Below, piece after piece: positions 1-8,907 of a DNA stretch of 64,000 nucleotides (position 1 is the stretch's first letter; every line of letters starts with the position of its first letter). This stretch comes from [Lactobacillus] timonensis (GTDB taxonomy: Bacteria; Bacillota; Bacilli; Lactobacillales; Lactobacillaceae): assembly GCF_900240275.1 (NCBI RefSeq), contig NZ_LT964761.1, positions 1,513,389-1,577,388 of the forward strand, read 5' to 3'. The position numbers and the translations under genes are program-made. The notes beneath the pieces are model-generated. The model searched no databases, was not told where the DNA came from, and saw nothing but the letters and a program-made list of their open reading frames with translations.

Positions 1-792
1 TTGAAGGAAGAAAGTCCGCAGGTCCTTCATATTGGCGGATCGGTCCGCGGTTTTGTTTACGAAAACGAAGACCACCAGCGGCAAATGACTTGTGCGCATA
101 TTCCTGCCGTGCGGGTAGACCACTATGCTTTTGGGACGGTAGTGGGGGTTCGCCGCAACCTCGGCGTCTTTGTCGACGTGGGCTTAACAAATAAGGATAT
201 GGTTGTTTCGCTGGATGATTTACCAGCAATGAAAACCCTTTGGCCGCAAAAGGGCGATCGCTTGATGATTTCCTTAAAGGTCGATGACCACGACCGTCTT
301 TGGGGGCAGTTAGCAACCCCCGATTTGTTCCAGGTCATTGCGCAGAAACCGCAGCGCCAACAGATGAACGCTAACGTGGAAGCCACGGTCACCCAGGTGA
401 AGTTAAATGGGACACACGTTATCACGGATACTTACCAACTGGGTTTTATTCACCCGAGTGAACGCGATGCAGAACCGCGTTTGGGACAGGTGTTGCGAGC
501 GCGAGTTATTGGTTTTTCTAATCACGGGGGACTGAATCTTTCTCTTAAACCACGGGGTTACCAGGCAATTGATGACGATTCGCAAATGATTCTGGCGATG
601 CTACACCATAGTGTTGATGGGACGATGCCGCTTAGTGATAAGTCATCACCGGCGGATATTAAAGCGCTTCTCGGTATTTCCAAGGGCCAGTTTAAACGGT
701 CAGTTGGCCACTTGCTGAAGGCAAAGTTAATCACCCAGCGTGGTGGTCAACTCCGGTTGGTCGGCAACCAGGAGGACCAGGAGCATGAGTAA
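1..792 (+). CDS. cvfB: CvfB-type S1-domain RNA-binding protein, 5' end probably cut
   Basis: The visible 263 residues match the CvfB/YitL family, RNA-binding regulators with S1-like OB folds and a C-terminal winged helix. An S1-like stretch near residues 40-80 contains GVFVDVGLTNKDMVV, a second follows around 120-180, and the last 60 residues (from PADIKALLGISKGQFKRSVG) look like the winged helix. Family members are usually somewhat longer (about 280-300 residues) and the first codon of the window is TTG with no visible ribosome site, so the true start probably lies outside. The stop overlaps the xerD start by 8 bases, as expected for a co-transcribed pair. Confidence 0.85.
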   Translation: MKEESPQVLHIGGSVRGFVYENEDHQRQMTCAHIPAVRVDHYAFGTVVGVRRNLGVFVDVGLTNKDMVVSLDDLPAMKTLWPQKGDRLMISLKVDDHDRLWGQLATPDLFQVIAQKPQRQQMNANVEATVTQVKLNGTHVITDTYQLGFIHPSERDAEPRLGQVLRARVIGFSNHGGLNLSLKPRGYQAIDDDSQMILAMLHHSVDGTMPLSDKSSPADIKALLGISKGQFKRSVGHLLKAKLITQRGGQLRLVGNQEDQEHE

Positions 793-1702
793 TGATCAGC
801 CGTTAAAAACCTTTTATGGCGACCAGTTAGGAGATTTTGCTAACTATCTGGCGGTTGAACGTAACTTATCGGCGAACACGGTGGACGCTTACCGGTCGGA
901 TTTGCGGTTAGCTGCAACCTATTGGCAGCAACACGGCATTAGTGACTGGCAACATGTTGACCGCTTTGCTGTCCTATCACTGCTGGCTAGCATGCAAAAC
1001 CAGGGACGGGCAGCGGAAACTGAATCGCGGATGGTTTCTTCACTGCGGCAGTTTTTCGACTACCTCTCACGCCAAGAGTTGATTAGTGAAAACCCGATGA
1101 AACTCGTTCAGTTACCAAAAGGGCGCCGAAAACTGCCAACGGTACTAAGCGAGTCGGAGGTTAGCCGACTGCTGGCTGTTCCAGATACGGGTACTCCCCT
1201 TGGTATCCGTGACCGGGCAATGTGGGAATTAATGTATGCCACTGGTGTTCGGGTGAGTGAATTAGTCAACCTGACGATGACGGAATTGCACTTAGCTGTT
1301 GGGTTGATCCAGCCGCGGGGGAAGGGCGACAAGGAGCGAATCATCCCCGTTGGCGACATTGCGAGTGACTGGGTGCAACGTTATTTAACACAGGTTCGTC
1401 CGCAATTATTAAAAAAGCAGTTTTCAACGGCGGTCTTTTTAAACGCCCATGGTCGTCAATTGACCCGTCAGGGAGTTTGGAAGAATTTAAAGCGAGACGT
1501 ATTGGCCGCAGGAATCACCAAGGATGTCACCCCGCATACGCTTCGCCATTCTTTTGCAACTCACTTGCTAGAGCATGGCGCAGACCTGCGGGTCGTTCAA
1601 GAATTGTTAGGTCATGCCGATATTGCTACTACGCAGATCTATACCCATGTTTCTAAGCAACGGTTGACCGCTGTTTATCAAAAATACCACCCGCGTGCTT
1701 AG
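785..1702 (+). CDS. xerD: Tyrosine recombinase XerD
   Basis: This 305-residue tyrosine recombinase has an N-terminal SAM-like core-binding domain (residues about 10-100) and a catalytic domain with TGVRVSEL (first Arg), HTLRHSFATHLL (His-x-x-Arg), LGHADIATTQIYTH (His and nucleophilic Tyr). XerD acts with XerC at dif to resolve chromosome dimers. The ATG at 785 was chosen because AGGAGGACCAGGAG precedes it and the protein then starts at the usual position; an upstream in-frame start at 740 would add 15 residues without a ribosome site. Its position upstream of ribT-scpA-scpB-rluB is the usual Firmicutes arrangement and supports XerD rather than XerC. Confidence 0.93.
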   Translation: MSNDQPLKTFYGDQLGDFANYLAVERNLSANTVDAYRSDLRLAATYWQQHGISDWQHVDRFAVLSLLASMQNQGRAAETESRMVSSLRQFFDYLSRQELISENPMKLVQLPKGRRKLPTVLSESEVSRLLAVPDTGTPLGIRDRAMWELMYATGVRVSELVNLTMTELHLAVGLIQPRGKGDKERIIPVGDIASDWVQRYLTQVRPQLLKKQFSTAVFLNAHGRQLTRQGVWKNLKRDVLAAGITKDVTPHTLRHSFATHLLEHGADLRVVQELLGHADIATTQIYTHVSKQRLTAVYQKYHPRA

Positions 1703-1726
1703 GATAGTAATAAAGAGGTGTTCAGG

Positions 1727-2128
1727 ATGTTAGTGAAGTACCGGAAGGATTACCAGAAAATAGTAATGGGACTATTATCGTTTATTCCGTCCTTAAATAA
1801 CGTCAAACGACTCCATGACGAGATTTTTTGGTCAACCGCTGATGACCACCCCATTTTTCTTTGGCAAACCCCTGAAGGGGGCCATTTTATCGGCGTCGTT
1901 ATCTTGGAAGTTGGGAATGACTATGTCTTGGTACGACGCTTGTCATTTACACCGAGCGAGCGGACAGGGCGAAATATTTACTCACTGTTGGACGCAGTTG
2001 CGGCGCGCTATCCGGATAAGCGGGTAGTTGGCACCTTAACTAACCAGGCATTAATCACTAACTGGGAGAAGGAATTGCATGAACGACAAACTAGTCATCG
2101 TGAAACACCCGTTTCAGCCGACGATTAA
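1727..2128 (+). CDS. ribT: RibT-like GNAT acetyltransferase
   Basis: This 133-residue protein resembles Bacillus RibT, a GNAT-fold protein found with riboflavin genes whose substrate is not firmly known. The N-terminal MLVKYRKDYQKIVMGLLSFI closely follows the RibT start, and the middle carries the strand-rich GNAT core with LVRRLSFTPSERTGRNIY as the acetyl-CoA-binding region. The ATG at 1727 is preceded by AGAGGTG at suitable distance; a GTG at 1718 overlaps that ribosome site. The 3' end overlaps scpA by 50 bases, so the two are probably translated together. No riboflavin biosynthesis genes are nearby, although ribU lies about 10 kb away. Confidence 0.75.
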   Translation: MLVKYRKDYQKIVMGLLSFIPSLNNVKRLHDEIFWSTADDHPIFLWQTPEGGHFIGVVILEVGNDYVLVRRLSFTPSERTGRNIYSLLDAVAARYPDKRVVGTLTNQALITNWEKELHERQTSHRETPVSADD

Positions 2129-2861
2129 ATTAGAAGACTTTGAAGGCCCCTTGGACCTCCTCCTCCACCTAATTCGTCAAAATGAGATGGACATTAAGGA
2201 TATTCAGGTGGCATTGATCACCAGCCAGTACATGGATTATCTGGCTTCGATGAAAAAGCACCGCTTAGAAGTTGCCGGAGACTATTTTGTTATGGCTGCT
2301 ACTTTAATGAGAATCAAGAGTGAAATGTTGCTACCTGCACCACCAGTAGATGATGAACCAGAAATGGAACCGGAAGACCCGCGGCAGGAACTGGTGGAAC
2401 AATTACTGGAATATCAGCGCTATAAGGATGCTGCTGCTAAGCTGAAGGATAAGGAAGAATTTCGCCAGCAAGAATTCAGCCGGGCGGCAATGGCGGTACC
2501 TGAGCAAATGATTAGTGCCAAAGTGGCGCCAGGAGTTAGTCTCAACCAGTTGCAAGCGGCATTTGAAAAAGTTGTTCAACGACATCAGCTGAAGCAACCG
2601 CTCGAAGAAACGGTCAGCCGAGAACGGGTCACTGTGGAGCAGCGTCTTCACGCAATCACCCAACAGTTGCAAGCGGGCCCGCAACGGTTTATTGACTTAT
2701 TTGAAGATGACATTAGTAAGGAAAACCTGGTGACGACGTTTATGGCTCTTTTGGATTTGTGCAAACATGGTCACGTCTTAGTCAGTCAGGCTAGCCCACT
2801 GGCTCCCCTAATCGTTCGTCTTTGTCCCAAGAAAGGAGAGCACCATGGCAGAGCAGAGTAA
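2079..2861 (+). CDS. scpA: Segregation and condensation protein A
   Basis: ScpA is the kleisin subunit of the bacterial SMC condensin; it bridges SMC heads and binds a ScpB dimer. The 260-residue protein carries the family hallmark FEGPLDLLLHLIRQNEMDI near the N-terminus, an acidic central linker (DDEPEMEPEDPRQEL), and a C-terminal winged-helix region (LVTTFMALLDLCKHGHVLV). The start lies within the end of ribT, with GGAGAAGGAATTGC just before the ATG. The last 17 bases overlap scpB, the standard coupled arrangement. Confidence 0.95.
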   Translation: MNDKLVIVKHPFQPTIKLEDFEGPLDLLLHLIRQNEMDIKDIQVALITSQYMDYLASMKKHRLEVAGDYFVMAATLMRIKSEMLLPAPPVDDEPEMEPEDPRQELVEQLLEYQRYKDAAAKLKDKEEFRQQEFSRAAMAVPEQMISAKVAPGVSLNQLQAAFEKVVQRHQLKQPLEETVSRERVTVEQRLHAITQQLQAGPQRFIDLFEDDISKENLVTTFMALLDLCKHGHVLVSQASPLAPLIVRLCPKKGEHHGRAE

Positions 2862-3477
2862 TTTAGCGGTCATTGAAGGACTGCTTTTTATCAGTGGTGA
2901 TGAGGGAATTACTCTCAGTGACCTGGCTAAACTGACCGGCTTTATGCGTCCAGCTGTCTCAACATTATTAGAACGGTTAAAGCAGAAGTATGAGCATGAT
3001 TCTGACTGTGCGCTAGTGCTGCTGAAATCAGGGAATACTTATCGATTAGCAACCAAGAGCCATCTTGCACCAGTGATTAAGCATTACTTTGAAGTACCAC
3101 TGACCGTTCCACTAACGAACGCTCTCCTTGAAGTGCTTGCCATTGTGGCCTATAAGCAACCAATTACGAGAGTTGAAATTGATGCCATTCGGGGAGTACA
3201 GAGTTCTGGTTCGCTTCAAAAATTGATCGTTCGCGGGTTGGTAACGACCAGTGGCCGGTTGGACGCGCCAGGCAGACCTTTTCAGTACGCAACCACGACG
3301 GCTTTTTTAGACTATTTTGGTCTGTCTTCGCTAAAAGAGCTGCCGCCACTAACTGAGCAGCTGACGACTGATGACCTTGATGGTGATATCTTTATGAGGG
3401 CACTGCAACGGAAGGAACAACAACGAGAACGAGAGGAAGAACAGGGCAATGGAAAGACTGCAAAAGGTAATGGCTGA
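2845..3477 (+). CDS. scpB: Segregation and condensation protein B
   Basis: ScpB is the dimeric winged-helix partner of ScpA in the SMC complex. The 210-residue protein has two winged-helix domains: residues 8-80 (IEGLLFISGDEGITLSDLAK) and about 90-165, with the conserved LAIVAYKQPITRVEIDAIRG. The tail is rich in Glu/Arg/Gln and probably disordered. GAAAGGAGAGCACC precedes the ATG. It overlaps both scpA (17 bases) and rluB (29 bases), consistent with one tightly packed operon. Confidence 0.95.
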   Translation: MAEQSNLAVIEGLLFISGDEGITLSDLAKLTGFMRPAVSTLLERLKQKYEHDSDCALVLLKSGNTYRLATKSHLAPVIKHYFEVPLTVPLTNALLEVLAIVAYKQPITRVEIDAIRGVQSSGSLQKLIVRGLVTTSGRLDAPGRPFQYATTTAFLDYFGLSSLKELPPLTEQLTTDDLDGDIFMRALQRKEQQREREEEQGNGKTAKGNG

Positions 3478-4165
3478 AGCTGGTGTGGCTTCACGGCGGC
3501 ACAGTGAACAAATTATTTTAGAAGGACGAGTGACCGTCAACGGTAAGAAGGTAACCACCTTAGGAACAAAGGTTGATGGCAATGATGTTGTGGCTGTGGA
3601 TGGTGTCCCGCTTCAAAAGGAGCAGCACGAGTATTTTCTCCTGAATAAGCCGCGGGGAGTTATTTCATCGGCTCATGATGAACACGGCCGCAAAACGGTA
3701 GTTGACTTGCTTAAAAAGGAGGGGATTGACGAACGAATTTACCCGGTGGGTCGGCTAGATTATGACACGACCGGGGCGCTACTGCTGACCAACGACGGGG
3801 ACCTGGCCAACAAGCTAATGCACCCACGTTTTGAAATCAATAAGACCTATATTGCCAAAGTTCGCGGTTTAGTTACTAACAACGACTTACGAACATTAAG
3901 GCGGGGAGTCAAGATTGATGGGAAAATGACGCGGGAGAGCCATCCACGACTGGTGGAAACAAACCGGGCTAAAAAAACGAGCCGGGTTAAAATTACGATT
4001 CACGAGGGACGCTACCACCAGGTGAAAAAGATGTTTGAAGCGGTTGGTCATCCGGTTATTAAACTTCACCGGGAAAGTTACGGCTTCTTAGACTTGTCAG
4101 GACTTGCCAGTGGTGAGTTTCGGCCGTTGCGGACTGCAGAAGTACGGGACCTTCGTGAGCTTTAG
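3449..4165 (+). CDS. rluB: Ribosomal large-subunit pseudouridine synthase RluB
   Basis: This enzyme of the RsuA/RluB family isomerises a uridine in 23S rRNA to pseudouridine. The 238-residue protein starts with an S4 RNA-binding domain (MAEAGVASRRHSEQIILEGR), followed by the catalytic domain with GRLDYDTTGALLLTNDGDL, whose first Asp is the catalytic residue, and GRYHQVKKMF near the C-terminus. Its length is usual for the family. It overlaps the end of scpB and is followed 18 bases later by the LacI-type regulator, so some read-through into that gene is possible. Confidence 0.92.
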   Translation: MERLQKVMAEAGVASRRHSEQIILEGRVTVNGKKVTTLGTKVDGNDVVAVDGVPLQKEQHEYFLLNKPRGVISSAHDEHGRKTVVDLLKKEGIDERIYPVGRLDYDTTGALLLTNDGDLANKLMHPRFEINKTYIAKVRGLVTNNDLRTLRRGVKIDGKMTRESHPRLVETNRAKKTSRVKITIHEGRYHQVKKMFEAVGHPVIKLHRESYGFLDLSGLASGEFRPLRTAEVRDLREL

Positions 4166-4183
4166 TTAGAGTGGTGAAAGTTA

Positions 4184-5104
4184 ATGAGCACCATTAAGGA
4201 TGTTGCCCGTCAAGCAGGTGTCTCGGTATCGACAGCTTCACGGGCATTAAATAATAATCCACGAATTAGTGACGCGACACGTCAACGGGTTCGCCAAGCT
4301 GCCGCTAAGTTGGGTTATCGTCTCAACTACGCCGCCAAAAACTTAACTAGTGGCAAGAGTAATATTGTCGGGTTGGTTTTCCCAGTCACCGAGGAAGGGG
4401 CATTTGCCAACCCTTTCCACCTGGACTTAATGCGGGGCGTTGCCGCTAAGTTAGCCCCGCACCATTATGAAATGGCGGTTGCCATCGGCCAAACGACGGA
4501 CGAATTGCTAAACCATGTGAAGTCACTGGTAGAAAACGCTAACGTGACAAAATTACTGGTGTTTTATTCGTTAAAAAAAGACCCGGTAATCGACTATTTA
4601 CGAAAACAGAATTTAGACTTCGTGATTATCGGCCAGCCGGGACAAGCAGGTGATCGTTTCGTTGACAGTGATAACCGCCTGGCAGGGTACCGGGGGACAG
4701 AATTGTTAATGAAACAAAAGGTTGTTAGTCGGCCGCTTTTTGTTAGTTCCGCGCAGCGTTGGCCATATGAGGAGCAAAGATTGGCTGGTTATCGACAACG
4801 GATGGAAGAATTGAGCCTGCCAGCACAGGAAGTAGCGATCGACAGTGTCCAAGAGGTTGATGCCCAAAAATTTGATTCTTTGATCGCTAGTGACGACGTC
4901 AATTACCTGCATTTTGTGACGACCCACCCGCAATTCTCGTCGTTACCTGCGCTTTGCTTTAATAATTCTCGTTTATTAGGCATGATCATGCCAGGAGTGA
5001 TGAAGGTCGACTTAGTGCCACGCTCCATTGGTAGTGCGGCAGTAGATTTACTTTTTGAGCCGGCGATTAATCATCGTTTAGTGGATTTCAAAATTATTGG
5101 CTGA
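4184..5104 (+). CDS. LacI/GalR-family regulator, probable maltose-operon repressor
   Basis: The N-terminal 50 residues are a canonical LacI helix-turn-helix (TIKDVARQAGVSVSTASRAL) followed by the hinge helix region (YAAKNLTSGKSNIVGLVF). The rest is a periplasmic-binding-protein-like sugar sensor. At 306 residues it is about 25-30 residues shorter than most family members. It lies directly upstream of a maltose transporter, maltose phosphorylase and beta-phosphoglucomutase, and a perfect palindromic operator with a LacI-type half site overlaps their promoter, so it is inferred to be a MalR-like repressor. A ribosome site GTGGTGAAAG precedes the ATG. The inducer is not visible from sequence. 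Confidence 0.85.
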   Translation: MSTIKDVARQAGVSVSTASRALNNNPRISDATRQRVRQAAAKLGYRLNYAAKNLTSGKSNIVGLVFPVTEEGAFANPFHLDLMRGVAAKLAPHHYEMAVAIGQTTDELLNHVKSLVENANVTKLLVFYSLKKDPVIDYLRKQNLDFVIIGQPGQAGDRFVDSDNRLAGYRGTELLMKQKVVSRPLFVSSAQRWPYEEQRLAGYRQRMEELSLPAQEVAIDSVQEVDAQKFDSLIASDDVNYLHFVTTHPQFSSLPALCFNNSRLLGMIMPGVMKVDLVPRSIGSAAVDLLFEPAINHRLVDFKIIG

Positions 5105-5119
5105 TAATAGCGGATTAGG

Positions 5120-5150
5120 GCTTGCTACTGAAAAGGTGGCAAGCTTTTTT
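5120..5150 (+). terminator. Intrinsic terminator after the LacI-type gene
   Basis: A 9-base-pair stem (GCTTGCTAC with GTGGCAAGC, one G-T pair) with a 7-base loop is followed by six T. It separates the regulator from the operator-promoter of the maltose genes. Confidence 0.8.
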
Positions 5151-5157
5151 ATTAAAA

Positions 5158-5199
5158 TTTGTGCAAACGGTTGCACAAATAGAAATATTCTGTTATATT
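5158..5199 (+). promoter_or_regulatory. LacI-type operator overlapping the promoter of the maltose genes
   Basis: TTTGTGCAA and TTGCACAAA form a perfect 9-base inverted repeat separated by ACGG (5158-5179). The right half site contains a -35-like TTGCAC (5171-5176), followed after 17 bases by a -10-like TATATT (5194-5199). A bound LacI-type protein would therefore block RNA polymerase. A degenerate cre-like sequence (TGAACCGCTTTCA, 5213-5225, one base shorter than consensus) lies just before the ribosome site and could allow CcpA control, but this is weak. Confidence 0.75.
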
Positions 5200-5239
5200 A
5201 TTGGCAATCAAATGAACCGCTTTCAAAGGAGTGTGCGTG

Positions 5240-6586
5240 ATGACTGAACAAACGGGACAACCAGCGGGGTTGCCAGTACTAAGCCAGCGTTTTATTTGGA
5301 TGATGAACTTTGGTTTTCTGGGTGTTCAAACTGCTTTTACCCTGCAAAGCTCACAAATGAGTCGGATTTTTCAGACGATCGGGGCTAATCCTAACAATCT
5401 TGGTTGGTTTTTCATTCTGCCGCCACTGGCAGGACTGATTGTTCAACCGCTAGTTGGTTATTATTCTGACCGGACGTGGCTTCCTAAACTTGGTGGGAGG
5501 CGTTTGCCTTACTTGATTTTGGGGACGATTGTGGCGGTGGTTGTGATGCTCTTGCTACCAAATTCTGGCAGCCTTGGCTTCGGTTACGGATCATTTGCTG
5601 CGCTATTGTTTGGGGCAATCACTGTTGCCTTATTGGACCTTTCGTCTAACGTGGCAATGCAACCGTTTAAAATGATGGTTGGCGACATGGTTAATGATAA
5701 TCAGAAAAGTTATGCTTACGGGATCCAGAGTTTTCTGTCTAACACCGGGGCAGTCCTAGCGGCAATCTTGCCGTTCCTCTTTACCTACTTCGGGATTCGT
5801 AATACTGACCAAAAGGGTGTTGTCCCGATGTCTGTCAAAGTCGCTTTTTACACCGGTGCCGCATTACTAGTGATTACCAGCCTCTTTACGATTAAAGAGG
5901 TCCACGAATATGATCCGCAAACATACGCTAAGTACCACGGTATTTCAGAAGAGGATAACGAAGAGGGCGGCAACATGTTCAAGTTGCTTAAAAATGCGCC
6001 CAAGGCTTTCTGGACTGTATCACTCGTTCAGTTGTTTAGCTGGTTTGCTTTTCAGTACCTGTGGACTTATTCAGTTGGTGCCATTGCAAAAAACGTTTGG
6101 CAGACGACCAATGTCACTTCTGCTGGCTACCAGGCAGCTGGTAACTGGTACGGGGTTTTAGCAGCGATTCAATCAATCGCAGCGGTTATCTGGTCGTACG
6201 TTTTAGCGAAGGTTCCGAATAAGTACCATAAGCTGGGCTATGCCGGTAGCTTACTGATCGGTGCCGTTGGTTTCTTATCAGTTTTCTTCGTCACTGATAA
6301 GTACCTGTTGATTCTCTCTTACGCCTTAGCTGGCGTTGCCTGGGCAGCCATGAATACTTATCCGTTGACGATTGTCACGAATGCCCTTAGCGGTAAACAC
6401 ATGGGGACTTACCTCGGATTATTCAACGGATCCATCTGTCTGCCGCAAATTGTTGCCTCTTTGCTGAGCTTTGCACTATTCCCGGCACTTGGCAACTCCC
6501 AGGCGCACATGTTTTTGGCAGCTGGAGTGGCAATGGTGCTGAGTGCAGTCTCGGTGATTACTATTCACGAAACTTATGTCCGTTAA
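5240..6586 (+). CDS. MFS sugar transporter, probable maltose uptake
   Basis: This 448-residue protein of the major facilitator superfamily is predicted to have about 12 transmembrane segments. It carries the GYYSDRTWLPKLGGRRLPY loop between segments 2 and 3, typical of sugar:cation symporters of the SLC45/MalT-like group. Co-location with maltose phosphorylase and beta-phosphoglucomutase implies uptake of intact maltose by proton symport. The ATG at 5240 sits 8 bases after AAGGAG; a GTG at 5231 overlaps that site. The gene is controlled by the operator immediately upstream. Substrate is inferred from context only. Confidence 0.82.
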   Translation: MTEQTGQPAGLPVLSQRFIWMMNFGFLGVQTAFTLQSSQMSRIFQTIGANPNNLGWFFILPPLAGLIVQPLVGYYSDRTWLPKLGGRRLPYLILGTIVAVVVMLLLPNSGSLGFGYGSFAALLFGAITVALLDLSSNVAMQPFKMMVGDMVNDNQKSYAYGIQSFLSNTGAVLAAILPFLFTYFGIRNTDQKGVVPMSVKVAFYTGAALLVITSLFTIKEVHEYDPQTYAKYHGISEEDNEEGGNMFKLLKNAPKAFWTVSLVQLFSWFAFQYLWTYSVGAIAKNVWQTTNVTSAGYQAAGNWYGVLAAIQSIAAVIWSYVLAKVPNKYHKLGYAGSLLIGAVGFLSVFFVTDKYLLILSYALAGVAWAAMNTYPLTIVTNALSGKHMGTYLGLFNGSICLPQIVASLLSFALFPALGNSQAHMFLAAGVAMVLSAVSVITIHETYVR

Positions 6587-6625
6587 TCCATGACAAAAAA
6601 GTAGTTAATCCATGACAAAAAAGTA
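6582..6625 (+). repeat. 22-base tandem duplication at the transporter stop codon
   Basis: The unit starting GTTAATCCATGACAAAAAAG (22 bases) occurs twice without a gap, at 6582-6603 and 6604-6625. The first copy contains the transporter stop codon TAA; the second ends just before the AAAGGAG ribosome site of the maltose phosphorylase gene. It looks like a recent slippage duplication that lengthened the intergenic region. Confidence 0.9.
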
Positions 6626-6639
6626 AAGGAGTAATTATT

Positions 6640-8895
6640 ATGAAACGAACTTTTGATATCTCACCATGGCACGTTAAGACAAGCCAATGGGCTCCAGAAG
6701 ACAAACGACTTCAGGAATCAATGACTAGTTTGGCCAACGAAAACCTGGGGATGCGTGGCTTTTATGAAGAAGGATATTCGGGAGACGAAACGCTCGAAGG
6801 GGTTTACCTCGGTGGTGTCTGGTTCCCTGATAAGACCCGTGTCGGTTGGTGGAAAAATGGTTACCCGAAATACTTTGGGAAGATGATCAACGCGGTGAAC
6901 TTCTTGAAGATGACAATTAAGGTCAATGGGGAACAATTAGACTTAGCCCACCAGCAACCGACTGACTTTAGCCTGGACCTTGATATGAAAAAAGGGACAT
7001 TTACCCGGATTTTTACTGTCGAGATTGGGCACGCTCAAGTCCAATTTTGTTTTGAACGTTTTGTTTCGATTGTCAATAAGGAATTAGTCGGCCAGCGGTT
7101 GACCATTAAAAACCTCAGCGACCAACCGGTTAAGCTGGCAGTTGAGACCCAAATTGATGCCGACGTTTATAACCAGGATTCTAACTACGATGAACAGTTC
7201 TGGAACGTGTTGGCCAGTGAGGTGGACGTCCACCATGCTCAACTGTTTTCACAAACTAAACCGAACCCGTTCGGTACTCCGCAGTTTACTGTGGGGATGA
7301 GGACCACAACGAAGACTGATTTGCCAGAACAAGGGCAGCAACAGACAGCTAAACTGGTTGGTAACCAGTTTGCTGGTGAGCTGGCGGCAGGCAAGTCCAC
7401 TGTGATTGAAAAGCGGTCGCTAGTTGCAACTTCACGGGATTTTGACAGCCAGGCAGCAATTGCAGAACACTTAACAGCCTTGGCTGACAAACTAGACGCT
7501 CAGTCATTTGATGACTTATTAGCTGCACATAGCAAGGCATGGGCCGACCGGTGGGCAAAGTCTGATGTGATTATTGAAGGAGATGATGCGGCACAGCAGG
7601 GGATTCGCTTCAACTTATTCCAACTCTTTTCAACCTACTACGGTAATGATTCACGACTTAATATTAGTCCAAAGGGCTTCACCGGTGAAAAGTACGGTGG
7701 TGCCACTTACTGGGACACCGAGGCTTACTGTCTCCCGGTTTATCTCGGCGTGGCTGATCAGGAGGTTGCCAAAAACCTGCTTAAGTATCGTTACCAGCAA
7801 TTAGATGGTGCTTACGTGAACGCCGCCCAGCAAGGCTTGGCAGGGGCACTGTTCCCAATGGTAACTTTCAACGGGATTGAATGTCACAATGAATGGGAAA
7901 TCACCTTCGAAGAAATTCACAGAAACGGGGACATTGCCTTCGCAATTTACAATTACACCCGCTATACCGGCGACAAGTCCTACGTCCTCCATGAGGGTGC
8001 CAAGGTCTTAGTAGAAATTTCTCGGTTCTGGGCCGACCGCGTTCACTATTCGCAGCGGAAGAACGCCTACATGCTACATGGTGTTACCGGACCAGATGAA
8101 TACGAGAACAACGCCAACAACAACTGGTATACAAACCTTCTTTGCCAGTGGACGTTGAAATACACGTTGGAAGTTTTGGCAGAGGTTGACGATCAGACGG
8201 CTAACCAGCTGGGGGTCAGTGCAGATGAAAAACATCGCTGGAAGGGTATTGTTGACAACATGTACCTGCCATATGATGCTGAGCGGGACATCTTTGTTGA
8301 GGATGATGACTTCTTAGACAAAGATCTCCAACCGGTGTCAGAAATTCCGGCAGACCAGTTGCCATTGAATCAGCATTGGTCCTGGGACAAGATCCTGCGT
8401 TCGCCATATATTAAGCAAGGTGACGTTATTCAGGGGATCTGGGATTTTATTGACGACTTCACACCGGAGCAAAAGGAACATAACTTTGACTTCTACGAGC
8501 AATACACCGTCCATGAGTCTTCACTGTCGAGTTCCATTTACTCAATAATTGCTGCTGACCTGGGTAAGGAAGACAAGGCGGTTGAACTGTACGAACGGTC
8601 AGCCCGGCTCGACCTCGACAATTACAACAACGACACGGTTGACGGGCTCCACATTACCTCGATGACTGGTAGCTGGTTAGATATTGTCCAGGGCTTCGCC
8701 GGAATGCGGGTTCGTAATGGCCAACTTCATTACGCACCGTTCTTACCGAAAAAATGGCAAGCCTACCAGTTCCGGCAGAGCTTCCGTGGCCGCGTGCTTG
8801 AAGTTCGCGTAGATCAGGTTGGCACTCACATTAAACTCGTTAGCGGTGAACCGCTGACTATCGATTTAGCTGGCAAAAACTTTGAATTAAAATAG
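6640..8895 (+). CDS. mapA: Maltose phosphorylase (glycoside hydrolase family 65)
   Basis: The enzyme splits maltose with phosphate into beta-glucose 1-phosphate and glucose in the cytoplasm. The 751-residue length, the order N-terminal beta-sandwich then (alpha/alpha)6 barrel, and key residues match the Lactobacillus brevis enzyme: Glu487 in TGPDEYEN is at the position of the catalytic acid and His671 in LHITSMTGSW at the position of the phosphate-binding His. AAAGGAG lies 9 bases before the ATG. The downstream beta-phosphoglucomutase handles the product, so a maltose-specific enzyme is more likely than a trehalose or kojibiose phosphorylase. Confidence 0.93.
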   Translation: MKRTFDISPWHVKTSQWAPEDKRLQESMTSLANENLGMRGFYEEGYSGDETLEGVYLGGVWFPDKTRVGWWKNGYPKYFGKMINAVNFLKMTIKVNGEQLDLAHQQPTDFSLDLDMKKGTFTRIFTVEIGHAQVQFCFERFVSIVNKELVGQRLTIKNLSDQPVKLAVETQIDADVYNQDSNYDEQFWNVLASEVDVHHAQLFSQTKPNPFGTPQFTVGMRTTTKTDLPEQGQQQTAKLVGNQFAGELAAGKSTVIEKRSLVATSRDFDSQAAIAEHLTALADKLDAQSFDDLLAAHSKAWADRWAKSDVIIEGDDAAQQGIRFNLFQLFSTYYGNDSRLNISPKGFTGEKYGGATYWDTEAYCLPVYLGVADQEVAKNLLKYRYQQLDGAYVNAAQQGLAGALFPMVTFNGIECHNEWEITFEEIHRNGDIAFAIYNYTRYTGDKSYVLHEGAKVLVEISRFWADRVHYSQRKNAYMLHGVTGPDEYENNANNNWYTNLLCQWTLKYTLEVLAEVDDQTANQLGVSADEKHRWKGIVDNMYLPYDAERDIFVEDDDFLDKDLQPVSEIPADQLPLNQHWSWDKILRSPYIKQGDVIQGIWDFIDDFTPEQKEHNFDFYEQYTVHESSLSSSIYSIIAADLGKEDKAVELYERSARLDLDNYNNDTVDGLHITSMTGSWLDIVQGFAGMRVRNGQLHYAPFLPKKWQAYQFRQSFRGRVLEVRVDQVGTHIKLVSGEPLTIDLAGKNFELK

Positions 8896-8907
8896 GGAGG
8901 GTTAACA

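Noticed and set aside
123-585. Minus-strand open frames inside cvfB and similar antisense frames in most genes
   Set aside because: They have no ribosome sites or protein similarity and follow the codon structure of the genes on the other strand.
5213-5225. TGAACCGCTTTCA as a true CcpA cre site
   Set aside because: It is one base shorter than the 14-base core consensus, so spacing between half sites is wrong. Mentioned only as degenerate.
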